The notes below the pieces were generated by a model. That model was not told the origin of the DNA. It ran no database searches and was given only the letters and a program-made list of their open reading frames with translations. DNA of 64,000 nt from Labia minor (Eukaryota; Arthropoda; Insecta; Dermaptera; Spongiphoridae): assembly GCA_963082975.1 (NCBI GenBank), contig OY720350.1, positions 9,319,488-9,383,487 of the forward strand, written 5' to 3'. Numbering within the stretch: position 1 is the first letter of the stretch; every line of letters starts with the position of its first letter. Of this stretch, positions 26,736 to 35,400 are shown in pieces. The position numbers were made by a program, and so were the translations under genes.

Positions 26736-26746
26736 TATATATAAAA
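26736..26746 (+). promoter_or_regulatory. LTR TATA box (TATATATAAAA)
   Basis: A strong TATA-type motif about 90 bp before the LTR end, likely the core promoter for the element's transcript. The 3' LTR has the same motif at 30008-30018. Confidence 0.6.
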
Positions 26747-26759
26747 CCTGGATTGTTCA

Positions 26760-26765
26760 AATAAA
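26760..26765 (+). promoter_or_regulatory. LTR polyadenylation signal AATAAA
   Basis: Canonical AATAAA 14 bp after the TATA motif, so the R region is probably short. The equivalent in the 3' LTR (30032-30037) would end the transcript. Confidence 0.6.
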
Positions 26766-26834
26766 CAAGCCTCATCACAAATCGCCTTTTTATTTTAATT
26801 TTGTTTTTTTTCACCCGGCCTCCGGCCCTTTACA

Positions 26835-26852
26835 TGGTCCTTCGACACACCA
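26835..26852 (+). promoter_or_regulatory. Primer-binding site TGGTCCTTCGACACACCA
   Basis: It begins with TGG immediately after the LTR's final CA, as expected for pairing with a tRNA 3' CCA end. TGGTCCTTCGA-type sites are familiar in BEL/Pao elements. I do not assign the tRNA. Confidence 0.7.
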
Positions 26853-27268
26853 GATACCAGTTGGAAATACAACTTCTATCGCTAGGTAGCTATTTCAAAT
26901 ATATTATTATTTCTATCAAATAATAAAATGTTTAATTCTTTTTATGTATAAAATAAATACAATTCTATTTATATATAATAAGCATATTATATATTTATCT
27001 TCTTAATACTTATATTTAAAATTTATAAGCTTTCATTTCAAATATTTTCTTATATTATATTTAATTTCATAATCTTTAAATTCAATTCTCTTATATATCC
27101 CATTGTTACATTGTTTAATTTTTATATTATATAAAAATTTCTTATTCGTTAAATACAATTCTATTATATACCATACGCATATAGTTACCTTGTTAATTCC
27201 TTATATTTGAATTGTATAGTCTTTCATCCCGAATATTTTCTATATATATATCTAATTTCACATACGCC
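26853..27268 (+). other. 5' leader of the LTR element
   Basis: A+T-rich untranslated leader between the primer-binding site and gag. It should hold packaging signals, but I recognise none. Confidence 0.5.
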
Positions 27269-28684
27269 ATGGCTCAACCCACAACTAAAATTGCCAAGCA
27301 AGAGCGTGAAGGCAACATTTGTGAAATGGAGTTGGAGAAATTGTTGTCTTCGGTCACTTACCTGTCGTCTAAGGAGCAGGAGATCACTCCAGCTAACGCA
27401 CATTCCTTCCAATCCATTCTCACCCGGCTTTGTAATATGTTGGATCAATTAGATCAATTGACAAAGCGGTGTATAGCTCATAACGCCTCGGTGGAACCCG
27501 AGAATCGAGTTAAATTCTCCAATATTCAAATCCAAATCCTACAAAAGTTGTCGGATTTTGAACTCACATATAATCAGAACTCTGGAGTTCATAATGTTAT
27601 CCCTCCAGTTCCTCATTCTGATCCTTCTCCTCGACTGGCTGAGCTAATGCTTCCAACCTTTTCAGGCGGTTTTCGTGATTGGCCGCATTTTAAACATATA
27701 GTTTCCGAAGTGCTTCTCAATCACTCCACCGCCTCGGAAGCTCAACGATATAATTGCCTTTTTTCGTCAGTGCGAGGGGAGGCGCGTCAACTTATCACCT
27801 CTTTGGGTATGGTCGCTGACTGCTTCTCCCGGGCATGGAAGGTGCTTAGCCTCCGATATGATCAACCCAAATTGATCAGCTATTCATTCATGGACGCTTT
27901 ATTGGACATCTCCCCGCCTTCATCGCAGAGTCCTACTCATCTACGCCCATTTCTTAATTCTTATTATGAGAATATGGAAGCTCTTCGGGCTCAACCTACC
28001 TTAAAGACTGTTGTTGAATCATGGGGCATTCTCATTGGCCGAATCCTAATGCGACAACTCCCCGGTGAACTCCGAAGGAGGTTCGAAGAGTTTTACGGCT
28101 CAGAGGCTTTACCCACAGTCAATGACATATTGTCATTTCTAGAACGCATCTGCCGAGCATCAGAGGAAGCTTCAGTCACAAAGGTTCCTATTGTTCCATC
28201 TCATATGAACTCGCAGCAACCGCCATCACAACATCCAAGTCAACCAGTTCAAAATAATCACATAAATCCACAATCCTCTCAACATTCACCTCCTCATCTT
28301 TCACAACCTTGTCCCGGACAGCATATTCAATCTCAACAGACACAACAAATGTTAAACCACCAACATATTGTCCAACAGCATCACCAAACTTCACAAATGA
28401 TTAATCAACAAAATCCTTCCCAATTGAGCAGTCAACAACCTCAACACTTACATCAACAACAAACACATAGTTCACAAACTCATCAGCAAGTTTCACAAAC
28501 TTCTCCTCAACAACATCTTACTCAACATCAACAGCCATCTCCACATTTAGGCCAACAAGGCCCTTCTTCGCATATTGGTCAACATCAGCCCTCTCAGCAT
28601 ATTGGTTCTCAGCAAACTCCACCTTCTCAACATATTGTATCCCAACAATCTCCATCTTCTAATCTACCCCGCTCTCCTACATGA
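27269..28684 (+). CDS. BEL/Pao-like Gag protein (471 aa)
   Basis: The start is the ATG at 27269 in a strong context (CGCCATGG); the frame stays open back to 27212 but without another ATG. Residues about 125-277 match the DUF1759 pattern of BEL/Pao Gag: LPTFSG near residue 128, then a WP.F motif, an SSVRGEA motif, AW..L..RY with a following P.L, and a LPGELRRRFEEF-type segment. In BEL/Pao elements this protein builds the cytoplasmic virus-like particle. Residues about 315-471 are Gln/His/Ser/Pro-rich low-complexity. No CCHC zinc knuckle is visible, so RNA binding may differ from standard Gag or the nucleocapsid part may be lost. The frame ends in TGA at 28682-28684, followed by C, and the same frame then stays open for 276 more codons. 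Confidence 0.9.
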   Translation: MAQPTTKIAKQEREGNICEMELEKLLSSVTYLSSKEQEITPANAHSFQSILTRLCNMLDQLDQLTKRCIAHNASVEPENRVKFSNIQIQILQKLSDFELTYNQNSGVHNVIPPVPHSDPSPRLAELMLPTFSGGFRDWPHFKHIVSEVLLNHSTASEAQRYNCLFSSVRGEARQLITSLGMVADCFSRAWKVLSLRYDQPKLISYSFMDALLDISPPSSQSPTHLRPFLNSYYENMEALRAQPTLKTVVESWGILIGRILMRQLPGELRRRFEEFYGSEALPTVNDILSFLERICRASEEASVTKVPIVPSHMNSQQPPSQHPSQPVQNNHINPQSSQHSPPHLSQPCPGQHIQSQQTQQMLNHQHIVQQHHQTSQMINQQNPSQLSSQQPQHLHQQQTHSSQTHQQVSQTSPQQHLTQHQQPSPHLGQQGPSSHIGQHQPSQHIGSQQTPPSQHIVSQQSPSSNLPRSPT

Positions 28685-29515
28685 CCTTTTGCTACCGGAT
28701 CCTGCTTTCGTACTTCCTTTCTTCTCCACCATAACCAGGATCTGCCGCTATTTCCCTTGGGAACTCCTACCAATACTTCTCCCCGCGCCATCTCATCATC
28801 AATTCAACATTATTCCACTTCCTATAAGCCATCTTTAATGAACACTTCACACTCACTTGATCACATTTCTTTAAAGTTAACTCAACAAACGCCTTCATTG
28901 CCTCTAACTCAAGCACCGCCGCTGTTTCACAATATAGAATATTCGCAATCTGGTGCCACTGGCTTTTATCCTTACACTATCACCAAGCGTCTACACTCCC
29001 AACGCAACCATCATTTATCTCAAATTAAATCATATCTCCCACCGCTTTCTCAAAAACCTCAACTGATTTATCCCCATAGATTTTACTTCTCTGATCCTCG
29101 ATTCATTCCCCATCGTCATAATATCCAACAATTGGCTCCTCATAATTCAATCCTTCCAATGCAGCGCGATAACAAAATTCACATTTCTCCATGCCATAAA
29201 TATTTTTACGAAACCGAGATTGTCCCAAACCCACATCTAAGAATTATCCATCAATCAGATACACCAATTTCAGCTTCTAGTAATTTAACCTCTACAATTG
29301 GAATAGACGCAACTCTTCCAGTTAACCCTCCAATGAAAGCTTCGCCATCGCCACCAGGACCTCATCCAATACCTGGTTCATCAAGGAGGAGGTGCGCCCC
29401 CGTTGCAGTGAACGTTGGATCCTATCATCAACGTTACTTCGGGACCGGATGGCGTACCAGAAGTCTTCTTCGCTCAAGATCAAGGCACACTCACCCGCGC
29501 AGTGTTAACCCCTGA
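28685..29515 (+). CDS. In-frame extension after gag, hypothetical (276 codons)
   Basis: This is the direct continuation of the gag frame after TGA at 28682-28684 and stays open to TGA at 29513. It has no ATG near its beginning. Its composition continues the Ser/His/Pro/Gln-rich style of the Gag tail for about 200 codons, and its last part turns Arg-rich where another frame matches pol. An open run of this length is rare here, so the frame was probably coding until recently. It could be made by stop-codon readthrough (TGA-C), or the TGA could be a recent mutation. I recognise no protease or other enzyme motif. No function is assigned. Confidence 0.45.
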   Translation, partial: PFATGSCFRTSFLLHHNQDLPLFPLGTPTNTSPRAISSSIQHYSTSYKPSLMNTSHSLDHISLKLTQQTPSLPLTQAPPLFHNIEYSQSGATGFYPYTITKRLHSQRNHHLSQIKSYLPPLSQKPQLIYPHRFYFSDPRFIPHRHNIQQLAPHNSILPMQRDNKIHISPCHKYFYETEIVPNPHLRIIHQSDTPISASSNLTSTIGIDATLPVNPPMKASPSPPGPHPIPGSSRRRCAPVAVNVGSYHQRYFGTGWRTRSLLRSRSRHTHPRSVNP

Positions 29516-29562
29516 AGAACAATGCCCCCTTTCTGCAATGTTGAAAGAAATCTCATCTTTCA
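29415..29562 (+). pseudogene. Pol C-terminal remnant (integrase tail, DUF5641-like)
   Basis: In the frame of position 29415 the translation contains SGPDGVPEVFFAQ, then GTLTRAV, then a CPL segment. This resembles the end of BEL/Pao Pol (pattern DG..R.V.V.T..G.L.RPV.KLCPL) in the integrase C-terminal region. A stop at 29409-29411 precedes it and nothing upstream encodes the integrase core. It therefore marks the right edge of a large internal deletion that kept gag, the pol terminus, the polypurine tract and the LTR. The assignment rests on pattern resemblance. Confidence 0.55.
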
Positions 29563-29568
29563 ACGGCC

Positions 29569-29576
29569 GGGGAGAA
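29569..29576 (+). promoter_or_regulatory. Polypurine tract GGGGAGAA
   Basis: An all-purine run ending exactly at the 3' LTR's TG, the expected plus-strand primer site. Confidence 0.8.
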
Positions 29577-30106
29577 TGTTCAGTCGTGAAGCCTGACGCC
29601 ATCTATTGGTTCGTGCACGTGTCACCGTTCCCCTTCTTGGCCTGACTCCGGCCGGCCGTCGACAGAGCTACCACTTCTCTCCCACCTCGCTACGCACACA
29701 TCGCCTCCTTGAATACCTTTTTTCAAAGAATCCCTCAACCGCCATCTTCGTTTATCCCTTTACTACAATTATTTATCCCCCTTTTATCACTCACCACACC
29801 ACACCACCCCCTCGTCTCTCAGCCAACCCTTGTTGCTGAGAACTCCACCGCTTCCAATTACGTTTTCCAAATCTCTCATTATCCACATCCACACAACCGC
29901 TATCTCTCTCTCTCTCTCTCTCGCCCTTATATACCACCCGATTCGCACCCTATCATCCTCCCCTTCGTGTCCTTTCTCTCGTAATTTGTACATAACTCAA
30001 CTCGCTGTATATATAAAACCTGGATTGTTCAAATAAACAAGCCTCATCACAAATCGCCTTTTTATTTTAATTTTGTTTTTTTTCACCCGGCCTCCGGCCC
30101 TTTACA
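29577..30106 (+). repeat. 3' LTR (530 bp)
   Basis: Same length as the 5' LTR and, by eye, without any difference. TATA-like box at 30008-30018 and AATAAA at 30032-30037. Confidence 0.95.
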
Positions 30107-30111
30107 TTCGT
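30107..30111. repeat. 5-bp target-site duplication, right (TTCGT)
   Basis: Partner of 26300-26304; satellite monomer continues with GGATTTCATAG. Confidence 0.95.
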
Positions 30112-30645
30112 GGATTTCATAGAAAAAACGACATTTTTCATTAAGATTTTAGCGAAAATGCTACTTTTTTAAATAGAAATATAAAATTTATGAATTATAT
30201 ATCATTCTTATTTATTTCTTATTCTAAACACGAATAAATTCAAATTTCATCGATATCTCAATTATTTTCGTGGATTTCATAGAAAAAACGACATTTTTCA
30301 TTAAGATTTTAGCGAAAATGCTACTTTTTTAAATAGAAATATAAAATTTATGAATTATATATCATTCTTATTTATTTCTTATTCTAAACACGAATAAATT
30401 CAAATTTCATCGATATCTCAATTATTTTCGTGGATTTCATAGAAAAAACGACATTTTTCATTAAGATTTTAGCGAAAATGCTACTTTTTTAAATAGAAAT
30501 ATAAAATTTATGAATTATATATCATTCTTATTTATTTCTTATTCTAAACACGAATAAATTCAAATTTCATCGATATCTCAATTATTTTCGTGGATTTCAT
30601 AGAAAAAACGACATTTTTCATTAAGATTTTAGCGAAAATGCTACT
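30107..30645. repeat. 160-bp satellite array, distal end
   Basis: About 3.4 further monomers in the same orientation and phase as before the retrotransposon. Identity ends at about 30645, at monomer position about 102-105, so the array boundary is not a whole monomer. Confidence 0.95.
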
Positions 30646-30761
30646 CTCTTCTTTTGTGGATTTTTGTGTGTTCTTTCTCACATTTACTTTAACCTCTTAA
30701 ATACCCTCTCCCCCCTCCCATAAGTAAGTTAATAGTAATATAATCTAGAAAAAACAAAAAT
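30646..30761. other. Right flank of the satellite
   Basis: Pyrimidine-rich then A-rich unique DNA. An ATAATCTA-type sequence at 30740-30751 may be the target duplication of the next SINE. Confidence 0.5.
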
Positions 30762-31039
30762 ATAACCTCTGACTTTGTACGTCCTACGCAAGGACAACAC
30801 CTATCAAGCCGGTTATATCAATGATGTGTCCTATGATCAGTAGTACGGGTCCTCTAATCGTTTACTTTGATTTTCTTGATTGGAGGAGCTATCAAGTAGC
30901 TTTTCCCAATGTTGTTCCCGGAGACTGGGTTGACTCCGTCCCCTAGACCCCTAGGGAAATTCCCTTGCCATGCCCGGGACTTGAACCCGGGACCATGTGA
31001 ATGTGAGGCAGGTTCGCTACCCACACGCCCAATGGCGCC
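30762..31039 (-). mobile_element. tRNA-derived SINE, copy 2
   Basis: Full-length copy on the minus strand. Its head, CCAATGGCGCC on the plus strand, ends at 31039, and the B box (GGACTTGAACC on the plus strand) is at 30977-30987. The 3' stem-loop GTCCTACGCAAGGAC lies near 30780-30794. A 12-base pair (30740-30751 and 31043-31054, one mismatch) is a probable target duplication. A 95-codon frame over it (30854-31141) is incidental. Confidence 0.87.
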
Positions 31040-31054
31040 TTCATAATCTATAAA

Positions 31055-32162
31055 TAAATATGAAATTATAATGAAAATAAAGATAAAAATAAATGTTTTT
31101 TTAAAAATACAACAGACAAGATACAGCATCTGAAAATTCAAAGAAATTAAATTAGATTATTTTTTTTTTTTTAATTTTCTAAATCTAAATATTATCGTAT
31201 AAAATCGTATTATATATACTGAATAAAATGAATATTATCTACTTTAATGGCTACGTTAAATAGATTCATTTTGATAGCAACCCCTTAAATTCCTTCTAAT
31301 GTATTATAATATATTAAATTTATATTAGTCTATAAAATCGTTTTAGCAAGGAAATAAAAAGACCCTACTGATTATGTCTATTTATTCTTTTTTGAATTTC
31401 AATTTTTTTTGCATTTTTTTTTGTCTCACAATCTTTTCAATATTTTCTTTTAATTAATATCTATTATATATATATTTGTTAGTATTTTTCCCCGTTCTAA
31501 AAATAAAAAAAAAAGTGTTTTTTAAATAATGAGGACAGAGAGGTTCAAGTGTTAACTATAGGATTTACTGTCATACAAATAGCCCATTAAATTGATTTCA
31601 ATTACAAAATAAAAAAAATGATATATATATATATATAATAAAAAATTGCGAGACATTATCAGTTAATCCTTTGAGTGCACTCGTAAGGACCCTCTATTTT
31701 CCCCCTTCCCCTTCCCACCCATTGGAACATCCCTTCGCCACCCCCGTCCACTGAAGTTATCGCGCGCACGCATTTAACATTTAATAACACACAACAACCC
31801 GACACGAAATTAATGGAGTAAAAATTATAAACTGATAAACTTCTGAAAAGGGTAGGCTGTGTATGTCCGTGTTTATACGTTGTCTGCACTTTCTCTTTAA
31901 TACACCTTGATAACTCACCCCATTCTTGACTCTATAGCTAAAAATTAATATTAGGTCTCTAATATCGAAACATTAAAATCATAATTGAAAAAAATAATTA
32001 TAACTTTTTATATGGAAATCTATAAAAGATTAATAAAAGTATTTAATTTTAACGTCGATTTAGTACAGTAATACAATAAAAATATGATTAAAAGATGCTT
32101 TTTATTAAATATTTTAAAAACAAAAAACAATAAATAATATAAATATACAAAAGTTTTATAAA
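31055..32162. other. A+T-rich DNA with one C-rich segment, no gene
   Basis: A+T-rich, with (TA)n near 31620-31639. About 31668-31800 is a more balanced C-rich segment (CCCCCTTCCCCTTCCCACCC region followed by GCGCGCACGC) with no coding signal that I can support. Confidence 0.55.
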
Positions 32163-33343
32163 ATAACATTTTTCCAATGGACTAAAAAGAATAAAATAAT
32201 TTTTCTATAAACCTGACAAAGTTTGTGGATGAATTGCTTCATATTCAACGAAAAACGTTGGGCGCATTTAATTTTATTTATTTATATGGACAATCAAGTC
32301 AAATTTTTGTAATAATAAAAATTTTATTAAACACATAAAATTAGGAGAGATTTTGTTATCATGCAATAAGATTGATAGTTTAAGAGCTAAGAAATTAATA
32401 TTTTATTATTTTTCACTGTAATATACTTATATCAAAGTATGTATCAAAATTTAAAACAATTTTTATTAAATTTACATATTATCAATCAAATCCAAAATGG
32501 TTGAATATATTTGAAGAAATAGTGTTACTTGTTAATTAAGTGTTTTAGTGTGGTGTGTATCTTAGCACACTATGAGCGGGGCGGGTATTTATACTGCCAC
32601 TTATAAGCGGGGCGGGTATTTATACCCGTCGCCACTTATAAGCGGGGCGGGTATTTATACCCGTCGCCACTTATATAATATATATTTTCCATTGTGTCAC
32701 TTAAAATTACTTATTTTAAACGATAACTAATATATATCCCTCATATAAGTGGTAACGGGTATAAATACCCGCCCCACTTATAAGTGGCAGTCCCCGCAAC
32801 GGGTACAAATACCCGCCCCGCTCATAGTGTGTTAGTATATATATATATATATGAATCATAGCTCTATAAAGGAAGTTAATTGCATAGAACTAAATGCGCC
32901 CAACGTTTTTTGTTGAATATGAAGCAATTCATCCATAAACTTTGTCAGGCTTATAGAAAAATTATTTTATTCTTTTTAGTCCATTGGAAAAACGTTATTT
33001 TATAAAAATTTCTTATTTTTATGTTATTTTATTCTTTTTAGTGGAATTTTAATATGATAAATTTAATTAATATAACAAGAGAAATAGAAAAGATGAAGTT
33101 ATACGAAAATTTACACAAATTGGATAAAACAAAAAAATATATTAATATTCTAAAATTGATTTTATGTATTTATGTTATGATTCAATTATATTTCTTCTAT
33201 ACCTTCTAGGGATCCATTGAAATATCTATAAAAATTTTCAAAGGCCTATCTCAATAAAAAAACGATGAAAAATCGATTTCAATTTGTCCAAAGAGCGAAC
33301 AGACAGAGAGACAGACGCCAAGTGAAGTTAAGAAAAACGTTAT
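32163..33343. mobile_element. Palindromic MITE-like element (family E) with nested insertion
   Basis: The outer parts form a long inverted repeat: 32163-32270 pairs with 32891-32998. Both ends carry an ATAACRTTTTTC / GAAAAACGTTAT terminal motif, with a third copy at 33332-33343 next to a GACAGAGAGACAGACGCC tract. A single non-palindromic relative lies at 59020-59428. The left half matches that relative on the minus strand to about 32520. The centre is occupied by a separate GC-rich MITE (32566-32831). No coding capacity. The superfamily is not identified. Confidence 0.6.
32566..32831. mobile_element. GC-rich MITE with subterminal repeats, TTAG duplication
   Basis: Ends are CACACTATGAGCGGGG and its inverse, flanked by TTAG on both sides (32562-32565 and 32832-32835). 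The left arm has tandem units of about 35 bp, each with GCGGGGCGGGTATTTATACC and CCACTTATAA. The right arm carries the same units inverted (CGGGTATAAATACCCG forms). A TA-rich loop separates the arms. CACTA-like termini with subterminal repeats recall En/Spm elements, but their usual target duplication is 2-3 bp, so I leave the superfamily open. Confidence 0.7.
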
Positions 33344-34168
33344 ATTAAAAACAATTATTTTTCTTCCTCATTTAATTTGGTTAGTTAATTAACATTTTAC
33401 AACTGTAAACATTGATTGATTCTTAATATTTCTTCAAAATTGATTATTTAAATTTACTTATACCTATCTATAGATAAATGAAATCAATATAAAAGTGTGT
33501 GGGATGAATGTTTTCATGGAATGTTATTATATATGTTTCTATAGATTGGGGTATATACAATAAATAATACAATAAAGATCAATAATTTTGAAATCGATTT
33601 TATAAATAATAAATTATCCAAGTGATTCTCTATTCAAATATTGATTAGATTCACTATAATAATAATGTATATAATACAATATTTAGAATTTTTTTACAGT
33701 TTCAACAAGCATGTATATAGCAGATTATTTATTTATGTATTTATTTATTTATTATTGATTGATTTTGTAAGTTAAATCATTTATATATTAGTATATATAT
33801 TTTTTAATTATTAATGAATGTTCAACAAATGAACCATTTCAATAGAATTAAGAAAACATTATCGCCGATACCAATAAATTCAAGTTTTATTTACAAGATT
33901 TTATTGTTCAACAAAATTCTAAACATTACATTTAATAGCATTATCGATGTGAGCGATTTAAATAAAATAATAAATGAAACAATAATTCCAATTGTCGTAT
34001 CAATTGTAAGTTAAAAAATAATTTTTATAAATCTATTATTTATTATTATGTTGTTTAAAGGTCAAAATTTTTATTGTATAGTATTATAGAACAATGATTG
34101 ATTGAGAAAGTTATTAATATTATATTATTAACTAGTTTATTTTAAAATTATTTAAGTAAATGATATAC
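33344..34168. other. A+T-rich spacer, no gene
   Basis: A+T-rich DNA. The 66-codon frame at 33814-34014 is Ile/Asn-rich and not recognisable. Confidence 0.55.
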
Positions 34169-34685
34169 GAGGTGTGTCTAAAAAGTTTGGTGAATGGTTT
34201 GATAAAAACATAAAAAGAGAATGTTAATTGTAAATACCTTTATTAACCTTCAAAATACTCTCCACTAGCCACAACCCACTTCTGATAACGCTTGAAAACT
34301 GTTGGAGAAGTCTTGATGTGGAATCATTCTTAGAATAGCCGTCACAACGTTCAGGCCGGCAATCCACAAGCAGGACACCAGAAAACACTCTTTAATGTGT
34401 CTTTGCTAATATCCAATTCTTCGGCTATCAATCGCCGATCTTTTGTTAGCATCTCTCGTACACGTTCAGTATTTTCTGGTGTCCTGTTTGTTGATTGCCG
34501 GCCTGAACGTTGTGACGACCATTCTGAGAAGGATTCCACATCAAGACTTCTCCAACAGTTTTCAAGCGTTATCAGAAGTGGGTTGTGGCTAGTGGAGAGT
34601 ATTTTGAAGGTTAATAAAGGTATTTACAATTATAACATTCTCTTTTTATGTTTTTATCATACCATACACCGAACTTTTTAAGATT
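34169..34685 (-). mobile_element. mariner-derived foldback element, copy 1
   Basis: Two inverted arms of about 220 bp (roughly 34171-34395 and 34460-34685) make nearly the whole element a hairpin. The outer end is ACGAGGTGTGTCTAAAAAGT, a mariner-type end. Each arm encodes the transposase C-terminus; on the plus strand the right arm reads FKRYQKWVVASGEYFEG then stop. The unpaired centre, on the minus strand, encodes a helix-turn-helix part with NTERVREMLTKDRR and AEELDISKDT. The catalytic domain is absent. It is a non-autonomous derivative in which one mariner end was copied in inverted form. Confidence 0.85.
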
Positions 34686-35324
34686 TAAACGAAAAAAAAG
34701 TAAAAATATTAATATTTAGTGAGGTGGAATGATAGTAGAGAAGTGGATAGAAATAAATAATCTATTGACTATTTATATGGAAAATTTAATTTGATTTAAA
34801 TTCATATTCACTTGCAGCTAGTATTTTATTTTATTTTTTTTTTTTTTTTTTTTTGATGAAATATTTTTTCTACTGATTTATTTGAATTGAGAAAGCAATT
34901 TGCGGAAAAATAATAAATAAATAAATAACATAATTTTTATTTTGTCATATTTTATTTTTTCTCTAATCACTTGAAACCGATATTTTTAAAAGCATCAAAA
35001 AAAAGACATCAAAACAAACAAAAAATCATTAGAGAATATACATGGCTGATGAATTTATTATTTATTTTATTTTCATGAGAATAGAGATATGAGAAAAGTA
35101 CATTTTATTTTATATTATATACTAATAAATAAAGAGAGGTAATTTAATTTTTTTTTTCTTCAACTTTTAAGTAAGTGAAAATGTTAATTAATGTCACAAG
35201 GTGAGTATAAGTAAAAGTAAAGGTTAAAGAAAAGGACATGTTGACTCCTTAGGAAAGGTTTCAAGATTGGAGGAGTGGAGACGTCACGTGAGCATTTTCA
35301 GGTCACTGAAGTATTTATATAGAG
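34686..35324. other. A+T-rich spacer, no gene
   Basis: Contains a T run at about 34836-34854. About 35200-35320 is somewhat more balanced but holds no coding signal. Confidence 0.55.
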
Positions 35325-35400
35325 CAGTGGTTCTCAACCTTTTTTTTTACCACGGCACACTTTTAACGGTTTAAAAATTTGCCGGCACACAAAGAAAAAG

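Larger units (their letters stand above)
26305..26834 (+). repeat. 5' LTR (530 bp)
   Basis: It begins TGTTCAGTCG and ends CCTTTACA. It is much more C-rich than the surrounding satellite and holds a TATA-like box and an AATAAA signal near its 3' end. The small open frames inside it occur identically in the 3' LTR and are not genes. Confidence 0.95.
26305..30106 (+). mobile_element. Non-autonomous BEL/Pao-like LTR retrotransposon
   Basis: The element is 3802 bp, with two 530-bp LTRs that run TG...CA, a 5-bp target duplication, a primer-binding site, a gag frame with a BEL/Pao-type DUF1759-like domain and a polypurine tract. It is far shorter than autonomous BEL/Pao elements (usually 6 kb or more). 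I find no protease, reverse transcriptase, RNase H or integrase core, only a short pol C-terminal-like remnant before the 3' LTR. It must have moved using enzymes made elsewhere. The LTRs are the same length and look identical by eye, so the insertion into the satellite is recent. Confidence 0.93.

Noticed and set aside
26334-26764. Small proteins in the LTRs (also 29606-30036)
   Set aside because: The same frames appear identically in both LTRs and resemble no protein; they come from C-rich LTR sequence.
27212-27268. Upstream extension of gag (19 more codons)
   Set aside because: The frame is open but has no ATG; the ATG at 27269 has a strong context and is the likely start.
28757-29515. 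Separate gene starting at 28757
   Set aside because: That start would be TTG. The frame is continuous with gag after the TGA at 28682, so I treat it as an extension.
30854-31141. 95-codon minus-strand protein
   Set aside because: It lies over the SINE; the similar frame at 61240-61458 covers another SINE copy. Not a gene.
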